A model generated the notes under the pieces. The model worked only from the letters and a program-made list of their open reading frames with translations, was not told the DNA's origin and searched no databases. This document shows, one piece after another, positions 1 through 5,667 of a stretch of DNA of 8,012 nt (position 1 is the first letter of the stretch; the number at the start of each line of letters is the position of its first letter). The translations under genes were made by a program, and so were the position numbers. Source of the stretch: Ilumatobacteraceae bacterium. Lineage in GTDB: Bacteria; Actinomycetota; Acidimicrobiia; Acidimicrobiales; Ilumatobacteraceae. Where the stretch lies: assembly GCA_023263465.1 (NCBI GenBank), contig JALQWV010000164.1, forward strand, positions 1 through 8,012, read 5' to 3'.

Positions 1-1476
1 GCAACTCACCAAATTAAAAAGATGACTGATGAGCAACTGCGCGCACTTCGCGACACGCTGCACCTGGAGGAAGAAATACCCGATAGCGCATTGCTGGCCG
101 ACGAACCTCCGTACTATCGCCCACCTCACGACAGTGTCGAATATCAATACATGATGGAGCGTCGCCGAACACTGGGCGGTTTAGTTCCACGACGCTCCAC
201 AGCAGTGCGTAAGCCGATCACCCTTCCCGACCCACAGGCTTTTGCCGAATTTGATCATGGCAGTGGTGAACAAGCGGTGAGCACCACCATGGGCTTCACC
301 CGACTGTTGCGCAACCTTGCTCGTGACAAGGCATTTGGTTCACGAGTTGTCCCCATCATCCCCGATGAAGGACGCACCTTCGGGATGGATGCATTGTTCC
401 CTGAACTCAAGATCTACGCATCACAGGGTCAAAAATACGAACCTGTTGACCACAAACTGCTGCTCAGTTACACCGAATCGTCCTCTGGACAAATTCTGGA
501 AGAAGGAATCACCGAAGCCGGCAGCATGGCCAGCTTCATTGCTGCTGGAACAAGCTACGCAGTACACGGCGTGCCAATGGTGCCGTTCTACACCTTCTAC
601 TCCATGTTCGGTTTCCAACGCGTTGGCGATCTCATATGGCAGGCGGCCGACTCGCGCGCTCGCGGATTCCTCATGGGGGCTACTGCGGGACGTACCACCC
701 TGCTCGGCGAAGGTTTACAGCACCAAGACGGACACAGCCTGGTGCTCGCGGGGACGATCCCGTTCTGTCAGGTTTACGACCCGTCTTTTGCCTACGAGGT
801 TGCAACGATCATTAAACACGGCATTGAACGAATGTACGGAGAAAAACCAGAAGACGTGTTCTATTACCTCACGTTGTATAACGAGAACTATCCAATGCCT
901 GCTCGACCTACACATCCAACTATCGAGCGCGACATCATGAATGGTCTGTATAAGTGGAGCGAGGCCAAGCCTGCTCAACACAAGGCAACCATTCTGTTTT
1001 CTGGTTCTGCACATGCTGCTGCCCGTGCAGCCGCCGATGAACTGCACGCTCATTTTGATGTAAGCGCCGAACTGTGGTCGGCCACGTCATACAAAACGTT
1101 GCGCGAAGAAGCAGTCGTCACCGAGCGTTGGAACCGATTGCATCCGACCGAAACACCACGCGTCCCCCACGTTACGCAATTGCTCAGCCAATCAAGTGGC
1201 CCAATCATTGCGGTCACCGATTTTGTCCGTGCTGTACCTGAACAGATCGGGCGCTACGTGGGTGATCGCACGTTTACGCCACTTGGCACCGACGGAATGG
1301 GCCGCAGCGATACTCGTGAAGCATTACGCGATCACTTCGAAGTAGACATGCCACACGTTGTCGTAACCGTGCTTCATGAATTGGCTTTATCTGGTCAAAT
1401 CGGCAAGTCGGTGGTGGCTGACGCAATCTCACGCTATGGAATTCAGACCGAAACTCTCGGTGCGCTGTACGCATAG
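1..1476 (+). CDS. aceE: Pyruvate dehydrogenase E1 component, homodimeric type (partial, N-terminus outside window)
   Basis: Thiamine-diphosphate-dependent E1 subunit of the pyruvate dehydrogenase complex, which decarboxylates pyruvate and passes the acetyl group to the E2 lipoyl domain in the cytoplasm. The reading frame is open to base 1. The seven codons before the ATG at 22 read ATHQIKK, matching by memory the AHQVKK stretch of E. coli AceE, so that ATG is internal and the gene is cut by the window edge. Counting from the ATG at 22, the hallmarks are PDEGRTFGMDALFPELKIY (114-132), GQILEEGITEAG (156-167), PFYTFYSMFGFQRVGDL (188-204), GEGLQHQDGHS (229-239) and ERMYGEKPEDVFYY (269-282). About 491 residues are present against roughly 890 for the family, covering the pyrimidine-binding and C-terminal domains; the pyrophosphate/Mg-binding domain should lie upstream. 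The family is the homodimeric AceE type, not the alpha/beta heterotetramer. The next gene follows after 15 nt. Confidence 0.97.
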   Translation, partial: ATHQIKKMTDEQLRALRDTLHLEEEIPDSALLADEPPYYRPPHDSVEYQYMMERRRTLGGLVPRRSTAVRKPITLPDPQAFAEFDHGSGEQAVSTTMGFTRLLRNLARDKAFGSRVVPIIPDEGRTFGMDALFPELKIYASQGQKYEPVDHKLLLSYTESSSGQILEEGITEAGSMASFIAAGTSYAVHGVPMVPFYTFYSMFGFQRVGDLIWQAADSRARGFLMGATAGRTTLLGEGLQHQDGHSLVLAGTIPFCQVYDPSFAYEVATIIKHGIERMYGEKPEDVFYYLTLYNENYPMPARPTHPTIERDIMNGLYKWSEAKPAQHKATILFSGSAHAAARAAADELHAHFDVSAELWSATSYKTLREEAVVTERWNRLHPTETPRVPHVTQLLSQSSGPIIAVTDFVRAVPEQIGRYVGDRTFTPLGTDGMGRSDTREALRDHFEVDMPHVVVTVLHELALSGQIGKSVVADAISRYGIQTETLGALYA

Positions 1477-1491
1477 GCGATACTGATAGCC

Positions 1492-2097
1492 ATGGCTACT
1501 GCAAGCGCAACCCCGAAACCGTTGTACATCACTGGTAAACCCGACGCCGACAAGTTGTTGCACACCAATGGCCTTGCGCTCATGATTGGCATGTTGCTTG
1601 ACCAGCAAGTTCCCATGGAGTGGGCATTTACCGGTGCGTACACCATTAAACAACGAATTGGGCATTGCGACGCAAAAAAGATTGCTGCAATGGACTCAGA
1701 TGAATTTGTTGCCATGTGTTGCACGAAGCCAGCCATTCACCGCTTCCCCGCCAGCATGGCAAAACGTATCTACGACATGAGCACCATCATCGCAACTGAA
1801 TACAAAGGCAGAGCTGAAAACATTTGGAACGATGTAGAAGATGCAGAAGAGTTGCGCAAACGATTACGAAAACTTCCCGGCTACGGCGAAGAAAAGACTG
1901 AAATCTTCATTGCATTGCTTGGCAAGCGATTTGGTATCCGACCAAAGGGTTGGAAAATCAAAGCTGGCGAGTTCAGCGATAATCAGCCCCGTTCTGTTGC
2001 CGACATCTATTCGGCTGCAACCTTGCTGAAAGTGCGCGCCTACAAACAAATGCAGCGCGCAAACGACCTCGACAAAAAAGATCGTCCTAAGCGATAG
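1492..2097 (+). CDS. HhH-GPD family base-excision-repair-like protein
   Basis: A 201-residue protein resembling the actinobacterial group of HhH-GPD (endonuclease III/AlkA-like) proteins annotated as uncharacterised base-excision repair proteins. Visible signs are an N-terminal helix with LLDQQ (35-39), corresponding to the 'LLSQQ' start of the HhH-GPD fold, and a helix-hairpin-helix with LPGYGEEKTEIF (128-139) that would grip the DNA backbone. Classical glycosylases carry a catalytic Asp in a VDTHV-like motif about 20 residues after the hairpin; none is visible. The nearest candidate is Asp171 in RSVAD, roughly 30 residues after it. There are no C-terminal Fe-S cysteines as in endonuclease III. 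The C-terminus is lysine/arginine-rich (DKKDRPKR). The start is the ATG 15 nt after the aceE stop; no good Shine-Dalgarno sequence is seen, so translation may depend on readthrough from aceE. Substrate and activity are unknown. Confidence 0.88.
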   Translation: MATASATPKPLYITGKPDADKLLHTNGLALMIGMLLDQQVPMEWAFTGAYTIKQRIGHCDAKKIAAMDSDEFVAMCCTKPAIHRFPASMAKRIYDMSTIIATEYKGRAENIWNDVEDAEELRKRLRKLPGYGEEKTEIFIALLGKRFGIRPKGWKIKAGEFSDNQPRSVADIYSAATLLKVRAYKQMQRANDLDKKDRPKR

Positions 2098-2110
2098 CCA
2101 ATTAGTCGTT

Positions 2111-2114
2111 AGGG
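2111..2114 (+). promoter_or_regulatory. Ribosome binding site for galE
   Basis: AGGG lies 7 nt before the galE ATG, in the short gap after the HhH-GPD gene. It supports the ATG at 2122 as the start. Confidence 0.55.
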
Positions 2115-2121
2115 TTACTGC

Positions 2122-3093
2122 ATGGCTGTTCTCGTCACCGGTGGTGCCGGATATATCGGTTCACATACGGTTCGACTATTGGCGCAACAGCGGCGCGAAG
2201 TTGTGGTGCTCGATTCTCTCGAATTGGGAACAAAAAGCCGTATCGGTTCTGTCCCTTTTTTCGAGGGAAACATCTCAGATGAAAAACTGATCGAAAAGAT
2301 TTGCAAGAAACACAACATTGACGAAGTCATTCACTTTGCGGCATACAAAGCCGTTGGTGAATCAATGGAGCAACCCCTTCGCTACTACAACAACAACGTC
2401 GCTGGAACTATCAACCTTGTGCGCGCTTTGCTTGCCTACGGAGTTGAACGGTTGGTGTTTTCGTCATCAGCTGCCGTTTACGGAAACCCAAGTTCGGTTC
2501 CCGTTACCGAAGACGCCCCCTTGCAGCCAGAAAGTGTTTACGCAGAAACCAAGGCCGTAATGGAGCGTTTCTTGACCAGTTGTGAAGCCATCGGACTGCG
2601 CACGGTTAGCTTGCGCTATTTCAATGCTGCTGGCGCAAGTTCGGATTCAAGCATTGGCGAGGATTGGTCGATGTCTCAAAACTTGGTGCCGCTGGTGATG
2701 AAAGCCATTCTTGGCTTTAGCGGTCCACTCAATGTTTTTGGTAATGACTATCCAACACCAGATGGAACATGCATTCGCGACTACATCCATGTGGAAGACC
2801 TTGCCGACGCACACATCAAGGCGCTTGACTATCTAGCCACTGGTGGGAAGAGCCTCGCGTGCAACGTTGGCACGGGCAAAGGAACATCGGTGCTTGAAGT
2901 TCTCGACATGGCAGAACAAGTGAGCGGCCGAAAGGTTCCTCACGTCATCACACAGCGTCGAGCAGGTGACCCAACTTCAGTGTTTGCAGACCCAACGTTG
3001 GTTCGAGCACTTCTTGGTTGGAAAGCAACGCATGACCTGCGCGACATCATTTCAAGCGCATGGAATTGGCACAGTAAGGCTGAGAGCAACTAA
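2122..3093 (+). CDS. galE: UDP-glucose 4-epimerase
   Basis: Extended short-chain dehydrogenase/reductase that interconverts UDP-glucose and UDP-galactose with bound NAD, supplying galactosyl donors for glycans and serving the Leloir pathway. It has 323 residues against about 330-340 for the family. The NAD-binding glycine motif is TGGAGYIGSHT (6-16). HFAAYKAVGES (71-81) is the family signature. The catalytic Ser lies in SSSAAVYG (114-121, probably Ser116), and the YxxxK pair is Tyr140/Lys144 in VYAETK. Further matches are LRYFNAAGA (164-172), GTCIRDYIHVEDLADAH (215-231) and RRAGDPTSVFAD (279-290). By eye, Val287 lies where E. coli GalE has Tyr299, the residue that restricts N-acetylated substrates. 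The ATG at 2122 is preceded by AGGG with a 7-nt spacer. The gene sits 24 nt after the HhH-GPD gene and its stop abuts the stop of the convergent hydrolase gene. Confidence 0.95.
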   Translation: MAVLVTGGAGYIGSHTVRLLAQQRREVVVLDSLELGTKSRIGSVPFFEGNISDEKLIEKICKKHNIDEVIHFAAYKAVGESMEQPLRYYNNNVAGTINLVRALLAYGVERLVFSSSAAVYGNPSSVPVTEDAPLQPESVYAETKAVMERFLTSCEAIGLRTVSLRYFNAAGASSDSSIGEDWSMSQNLVPLVMKAILGFSGPLNVFGNDYPTPDGTCIRDYIHVEDLADAHIKALDYLATGGKSLACNVGTGKGTSVLEVLDMAEQVSGRKVPHVITQRRAGDPTSVFADPTLVRALLGWKATHDLRDIISSAWNWHSKAESN

Positions 3094-3879
3094 CTACATT
3101 GCAGCGAGTGTTCGCTGACGATCGAGCCACCCAAGCAAAATTGCCATCGCACGCGGATCATGGCGCAGTCGGTGACCGGCCCCTTGAATGATCTGCAATT
3201 CCGCAGCACCATGAGCCTGCGCCAACACTCGCGAATCTGCAGTTGGCACAATGTCATCATCTTGACCATGCATGAGAAACAACGGTCGTGGTGCAAACCG
3301 ACGCGCTGCATCGGTTGGACGAAAGCGACGAAGTTCGCGACCCCACTCTTCAACTGAAGGTGGGAAATTCGGGCGACGAATTGCACCAATTTCGCGAGAG
3401 TGTTCAAGAAAGCGACGTGGCTGTTCCGCCCAGTCATCAAAGTCTGCACGCGCACCAAGCAATGCGCAACCGTTGACACGCGGGTCATCAGCTGCAACGC
3501 ACAGCGCAAGAGATCCACCTGTGTTATTACCCACGAGCCAGATACCACTCGGTGATGACTCTGCAACCACATGTGTTATTGCAGCACGCAAGTCGTCAAT
3601 CCAACCTTGCATTGAAAAATCACCTTCGCTTGTTGCACAACCCCGAAAGGTAAATGTCATTGCTGTCCAACCAAGTTCGTTAGCAACGCGATCACACAGT
3701 TCGGAAAAGGTTCCAGCAGAATGTCGCGCGTCGATACCGCCACTTGGATATCCGTGGCACAACACCATGGCTGGTAGAGCACCGGTCTTCCCCGTCGGTT
3801 GCACGAGATACCGCGCAAGGTTCAGTCCGCCCGAAAGGAACGAGCCATTCATTTGAGAAGCGCTTTCGGTTGCGCTCAC
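3094..3879 (-). CDS. Alpha/beta-hydrolase fold protein with Asn at the nucleophile position
   Basis: A 261-residue cytoplasmic alpha/beta-hydrolase-fold protein with no signal peptide. The fold is visible as the oxyanion-loop HGYPSGG (42-48), the strand and nucleophile-elbow region WLVGNNTGGSLAL (114-126), the acid region LFLMHGQDDDIVP (200-212) and the histidine in GAGHRLRHDP (233-242, His236). The usual GxSxG is GNNTG (117-121), so the nucleophile Ser is replaced by Asn119 (codon AAC, 3523-3525), while the acid and His are kept. It may be non-hydrolytic, use another residue, or belong to a subgroup lacking Ser. The listed start is a GTG, 3 nt after the upstream small gene; the in-frame ATG at 3850-3852 (Met10), with GAAAG upstream, is a real alternative. 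The stop directly abuts the galE stop. Substrate is unknown. Confidence 0.85.
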   Translation of the reverse strand: MSATESASQMNGSFLSGGLNLARYLVQPTGKTGALPAMVLCHGYPSGGIDARHSAGTFSELCDRVANELGWTAMTFTFRGCATSEGDFSMQGWIDDLRAAITHVVAESSPSGIWLVGNNTGGSLALCVAADDPRVNGCALLGARADFDDWAEQPRRFLEHSREIGAIRRPNFPPSVEEWGRELRRFRPTDAARRFAPRPLFLMHGQDDDIVPTADSRVLAQAHGAAELQIIQGAGHRLRHDPRAMAILLGWLDRQRTLAAM

Positions 3880-3882
3880 GAC

Positions 3883-4107
3883 TTATGCGCGTGGCTTACG
3901 GTGGCGACGCGAGACGCCAGGCGCGGCCAAGGTGTAGCCGCGATTTCGTGCCTCGGCAAGCGTGTCCGGGCCAAAGCACAGCCCCACTCCACTTTCCGCG
4001 ATCTCGTTGACCACCACTTCGTCTGTCCATTCGTCTAGGTCGTACACCAATTGGGTGCGCTTATCGCCAAGGAATCGTGTGTGTTCAAACCGACTAGGAC
4101 GTTTCAT
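3883..4107 (-). CDS. Small conserved-looking protein, possibly a degenerate Ada-type metal-binding fold
   Basis: A 74-residue soluble protein with no membrane segment. Function is not recognised. The N-terminal RFEHTRFLGDKRTQLVYDLD (6-25) and FGPDTLAEARNRGY (45-58) look like family signatures and resemble actinobacterial hypothetical proteins recalled from memory. The layout 'LGDKRT...hydrophobic-D...F..PDTLAEARNRGY' also resembles the small Ada-like zinc-binding module (GNKxSxxxHxPxC ... F.s.eeA...GYrpC..C), but the cysteines and histidine of that module are absent; only Cys44 remains. If related, it has lost metal binding. The tail SRRHRKPRA is strongly basic. It is the first gene of a minus-strand pair with the hydrolase (3-nt gap), so the two are probably co-transcribed. 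Its ATG lies 24 nt from the divergent start of the DsbA-fold gene, and no Shine-Dalgarno sequence is visible. Confidence 0.75.
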   Translation of the reverse strand: MKRPSRFEHTRFLGDKRTQLVYDLDEWTDEVVVNEIAESGVGLCFGPDTLAEARNRGYTLAAPGVSRRHRKPRA

Positions 4108-4115
4108 ATCAATTA

Positions 4116-4121
4116 AATCTA
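4116..4121 (-). promoter_or_regulatory. Candidate -10 element (TAGATT) for the minus-strand small gene/hydrolase pair
   Basis: On the minus strand TAGATT matches TAnnnT and ends 8 nt before the ATG of the 74-residue gene, a spacing that fits a leaderless or near-leaderless transcript. No clear -35 is seen and no Shine-Dalgarno precedes the ATG. It overlaps the plus-strand candidate at 4120-4125. Confidence 0.35.
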
Positions 4122-4125
4122 GTCT
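4120..4125 (+). promoter_or_regulatory. Candidate -10 element (TAGTCT) for the DsbA-fold/mycothiol enzyme pair
   Basis: TAGTCT fits TAnnnT and ends 6 nt before the ATG at 4132, which would place transcription start at or near the A of the start codon. Leaderless mRNAs are common in actinobacteria. GAGA sits only 2 nt from the ATG, too close to act as a Shine-Dalgarno. No clear -35 is seen. Confidence 0.35.
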
Positions 4126-4131
4126 GAGACC

Positions 4132-4830
4132 ATGACGACCTTAAAGCACAATCCGAAGTCAGTTTCAGCCGTGGACTTCTATTTTGACCCCATGTGCCCA
4201 TGGGCTCATCAAACCTCGCTGTGGGTCCGCAATGTGCGATCCCAAAATGGCGTAGCCATCAATTGGAAATTCTTCAGCCTCGAAGAGACCAACCGACTTG
4301 AGGGCAAAAAGCACCCATGGGAACGCGACATGTCATTCGGTTGGACCCCCATGCGCATCGGCGCGTGGCTACGTCGTATTGACATGAGTTTGTGCGACAA
4401 GTGGTACGAAGCAATAGGTAACGCATTGCACATTCAAGGGCGACGACCATACGAAGAGGAAACCGCCACCCAATTACTTGCAGACATTGGTGCACCGTTG
4501 AATGCCTGGAACGACGCTTTGGCTGATGCGAGCACGCACGACGATGTGCGCAACGATCACGAATTTGCTGTGAATGAACTCGGAGGGTTTGGTGTTCCTA
4601 TTCTGAAGTTTGCAACTGGTCGTGCAGTGTTTGGTCCCGTTGTCGTTCCGGCGCCGGAAGGAAGCGAGGCGATTGAATTGTGGGATCTCACGATTGCTTA
4701 CGCACACTTCCCCGGCCTGTACGAAATCAAAACACCAAAGACCCAAGCAGACCTTGAACACATCGGAAATGTCTTCAATCCGTATCTCAGGGCACGCGAA
4801 TGGAAGACTGTCCAAAACCCAGCACTATGA
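4132..4830 (+). CDS. DsbA-fold, Rv2466c-like mycothiol-dependent reductase homologue with CPWA active site
   Basis: A 232-residue cytoplasmic thioredoxin/DsbA-fold protein. It resembles, by recalled sequence, the mycobacterial mycothiol-dependent nitroreductase Rv2466c: VDFYFDPMCPWAHQTSLW (14-31) against its ADFWFDPLCPWCWITSRW, YEAIGNALHIQG (92-103), ETATQLLADIG (110-120), GVPIL with cis-Pro156 (154-158) and FGPVVVPAPEGSEAIELWD (167-185). Rv2466c has a CPWC redox motif. Here it is CPWA (Cys22, Ala25), so only the N-terminal cysteine remains and a two-cysteine disulfide cycle is impossible; a monothiol mechanism with mycothiol is inferred. The C-terminal extension after about residue 200 is slightly longer than in Rv2466c. 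It is the first gene of a pair with a second mycothiol-family enzyme 7 nt downstream and is divergent from the small gene at 3883-4107. The substrate cannot be read from sequence; a 2-hydroxychromene-carboxylate-isomerase-like role is less likely. Confidence 0.88.
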   Translation: MTTLKHNPKSVSAVDFYFDPMCPWAHQTSLWVRNVRSQNGVAINWKFFSLEETNRLEGKKHPWERDMSFGWTPMRIGAWLRRIDMSLCDKWYEAIGNALHIQGRRPYEEETATQLLADIGAPLNAWNDALADASTHDDVRNDHEFAVNELGGFGVPILKFATGRAVFGPVVVPAPEGSEAIELWDLTIAYAHFPGLYEIKTPKTQADLEHIGNVFNPYLRAREWKTVQNPAL

Positions 4831-4832
4831 GG
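4829..4832 (+). promoter_or_regulatory. Ribosome binding site for the maleylpyruvate isomerase-family gene
   Basis: GAGG lies 5 nt before the ATG at 4838 and overlaps the TGA stop of the upstream gene, implying translational coupling. It fixes the start at 4838 rather than at any of the in-frame codons further upstream, which lie inside the previous gene. Confidence 0.7.
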
Positions 4833-4837
4833 CAGAC

Positions 4838-5638
4838 ATGAGCATTGATCAGAAAATTTCCCTAACCATTCAAGCGATGGATGCATTAACCGAACTGTGC
4901 ACTCCACTCACTGAGTCTCAATGGAAGACCGCAACAGATTGTCCTGGATGGAGCGTGCAAGACAATATTTCGCACCTCGTTGGCATTGAGAACATGCTGC
5001 TTGGCAAACCCCCAACCACTCACAAGTCGCCCAAGTATGACTACATCAAGAACCCGATTGGCGAACATAACGAACATGAAATTGATGTTCGCCGTTCGCT
5101 ACTAGGAAGCGAAGTGTTTGCTGAATGGAAAACAACTGCGGCAGAGCGCGCGAACCAGCTACGAACTGCAGACGCCGAATACTTCGCTAAGCCGATGATG
5201 ATGCCTACTGGCCCCGGAACACTTGGAGATTTCCTCGACATTCGCATTCTTGACCTGTGGATTCACGATCAAGATATTCGTCGTGCTCTCAACATTGCGG
5301 GCAATCATGGTGGACCGTGTGCAGAGCACACCATTGATCGACTCATCCGAACACTTCCGATTGTTGTCGGTAAGCGCGCAGCCACTCCTGAGGGCGAGTC
5401 GGTGCTCATCAATATTTCCGGCGCGGTTCAGCGCAACATCTACATTTCCGTAACTGAAGGACGCGCCAACATTGTTGCTTCAGCCCCAGCGAATTTATTG
5501 TGCCAAATATCGATGGAAAGCACGGTCTTTACAGCACTTGCCACCGGCAGAAAACTATCCACCGAATTGGATTGGACATCTACGGGCGATACCGCGCTTG
5601 CGCAGCGAATTGTCAGTCAATTGAACATGATGATCTAG
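4838..5638 (+). CDS. Maleylpyruvate isomerase-family (DinB fold) mycothiol-dependent enzyme homologue
   Basis: A 266-residue protein of the mycothiol-dependent maleylpyruvate isomerase family: an N-terminal four-helix DinB/MDMPI domain (about residues 8-150) followed by a smaller alpha/beta C-terminal domain. Visible signs are the typical N-terminal CPGWSVQDNISHLVGIE (35-51) with His46, and RILDLWIHDQDIRRAL (136-151) with Asp139 and His143. In the characterised enzyme a His, a Glu and a His bind a divalent metal; here the set would be His46, Asp139 and His143, with Asp in place of Glu, a replacement I believe is common in actinobacterial members. The family uses mycothiol or a related thiol as cofactor. 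True maleylpyruvate isomerase activity is not implied, since no gentisate-pathway genes are nearby. The gene is translationally coupled to the DsbA-fold mycothiol-family gene, suggesting a shared thiol-transfer or detoxification role. The longer in-frame ORF from 4610 is rejected because it runs inside the upstream gene. Confidence 0.88.
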   Translation: MSIDQKISLTIQAMDALTELCTPLTESQWKTATDCPGWSVQDNISHLVGIENMLLGKPPTTHKSPKYDYIKNPIGEHNEHEIDVRRSLLGSEVFAEWKTTAAERANQLRTADAEYFAKPMMMPTGPGTLGDFLDIRILDLWIHDQDIRRALNIAGNHGGPCAEHTIDRLIRTLPIVVGKRAATPEGESVLINISGAVQRNIYISVTEGRANIVASAPANLLCQISMESTVFTALATGRKLSTELDWTSTGDTALAQRIVSQLNMMI

Positions 5639-5654
5639 GACTTTTCTCGATCAT

Positions 5655-5660
5655 TAGGCT
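5655..5660 (+). promoter_or_regulatory. Weak candidate -10 element (TAGGCT) upstream of the 91-residue gene
   Basis: TAGGCT fits TAnnnT and ends 7 nt before the ATG at 5668, within the 29-nt gap after the mycothiol-enzyme gene. Shine-Dalgarno signals here are poor (only GGA, 3 nt from the ATG), so a leaderless transcript is possible. No -35 is recognisable. Confidence 0.25.
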
Positions 5661-5667
5661 TGGATAT

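Noticed and set aside
615..626. 12-bp palindrome CCAACGCGTTGG, considered as an operator
   Set aside because: It lies within conserved aceE codons (FQRVG) and a 12-bp palindrome is expected about twice by chance in a window this size.
715..1053. 112-residue minus-strand ORF inside aceE
   Set aside because: It is antisense to strongly conserved AceE sequence, with no motifs; a shadow of aceE codon usage.
22..1476. aceE as a complete 484-residue, naturally split E1 subunit starting at the ATG at 22
   Set aside because: The frame is open to base 1 and the preceding codons match AceE (HQIKK), and the ATG has no Shine-Dalgarno; the gene is simply cut by the window edge.
3272..3856. 194-residue plus-strand ORF opposite the hydrolase
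   Set aside because: It is antisense to a well-supported alpha/beta-hydrolase gene, has low-complexity Arg/Ser/Pro-rich content and no recognisable motif.
4610..4837. N-terminal extension of the maleylpyruvate isomerase-family protein
   Set aside because: It lies out of frame inside the DsbA-fold gene; the strong GAGG site before the ATG at 4838 marks the start and the family N-terminus begins there.
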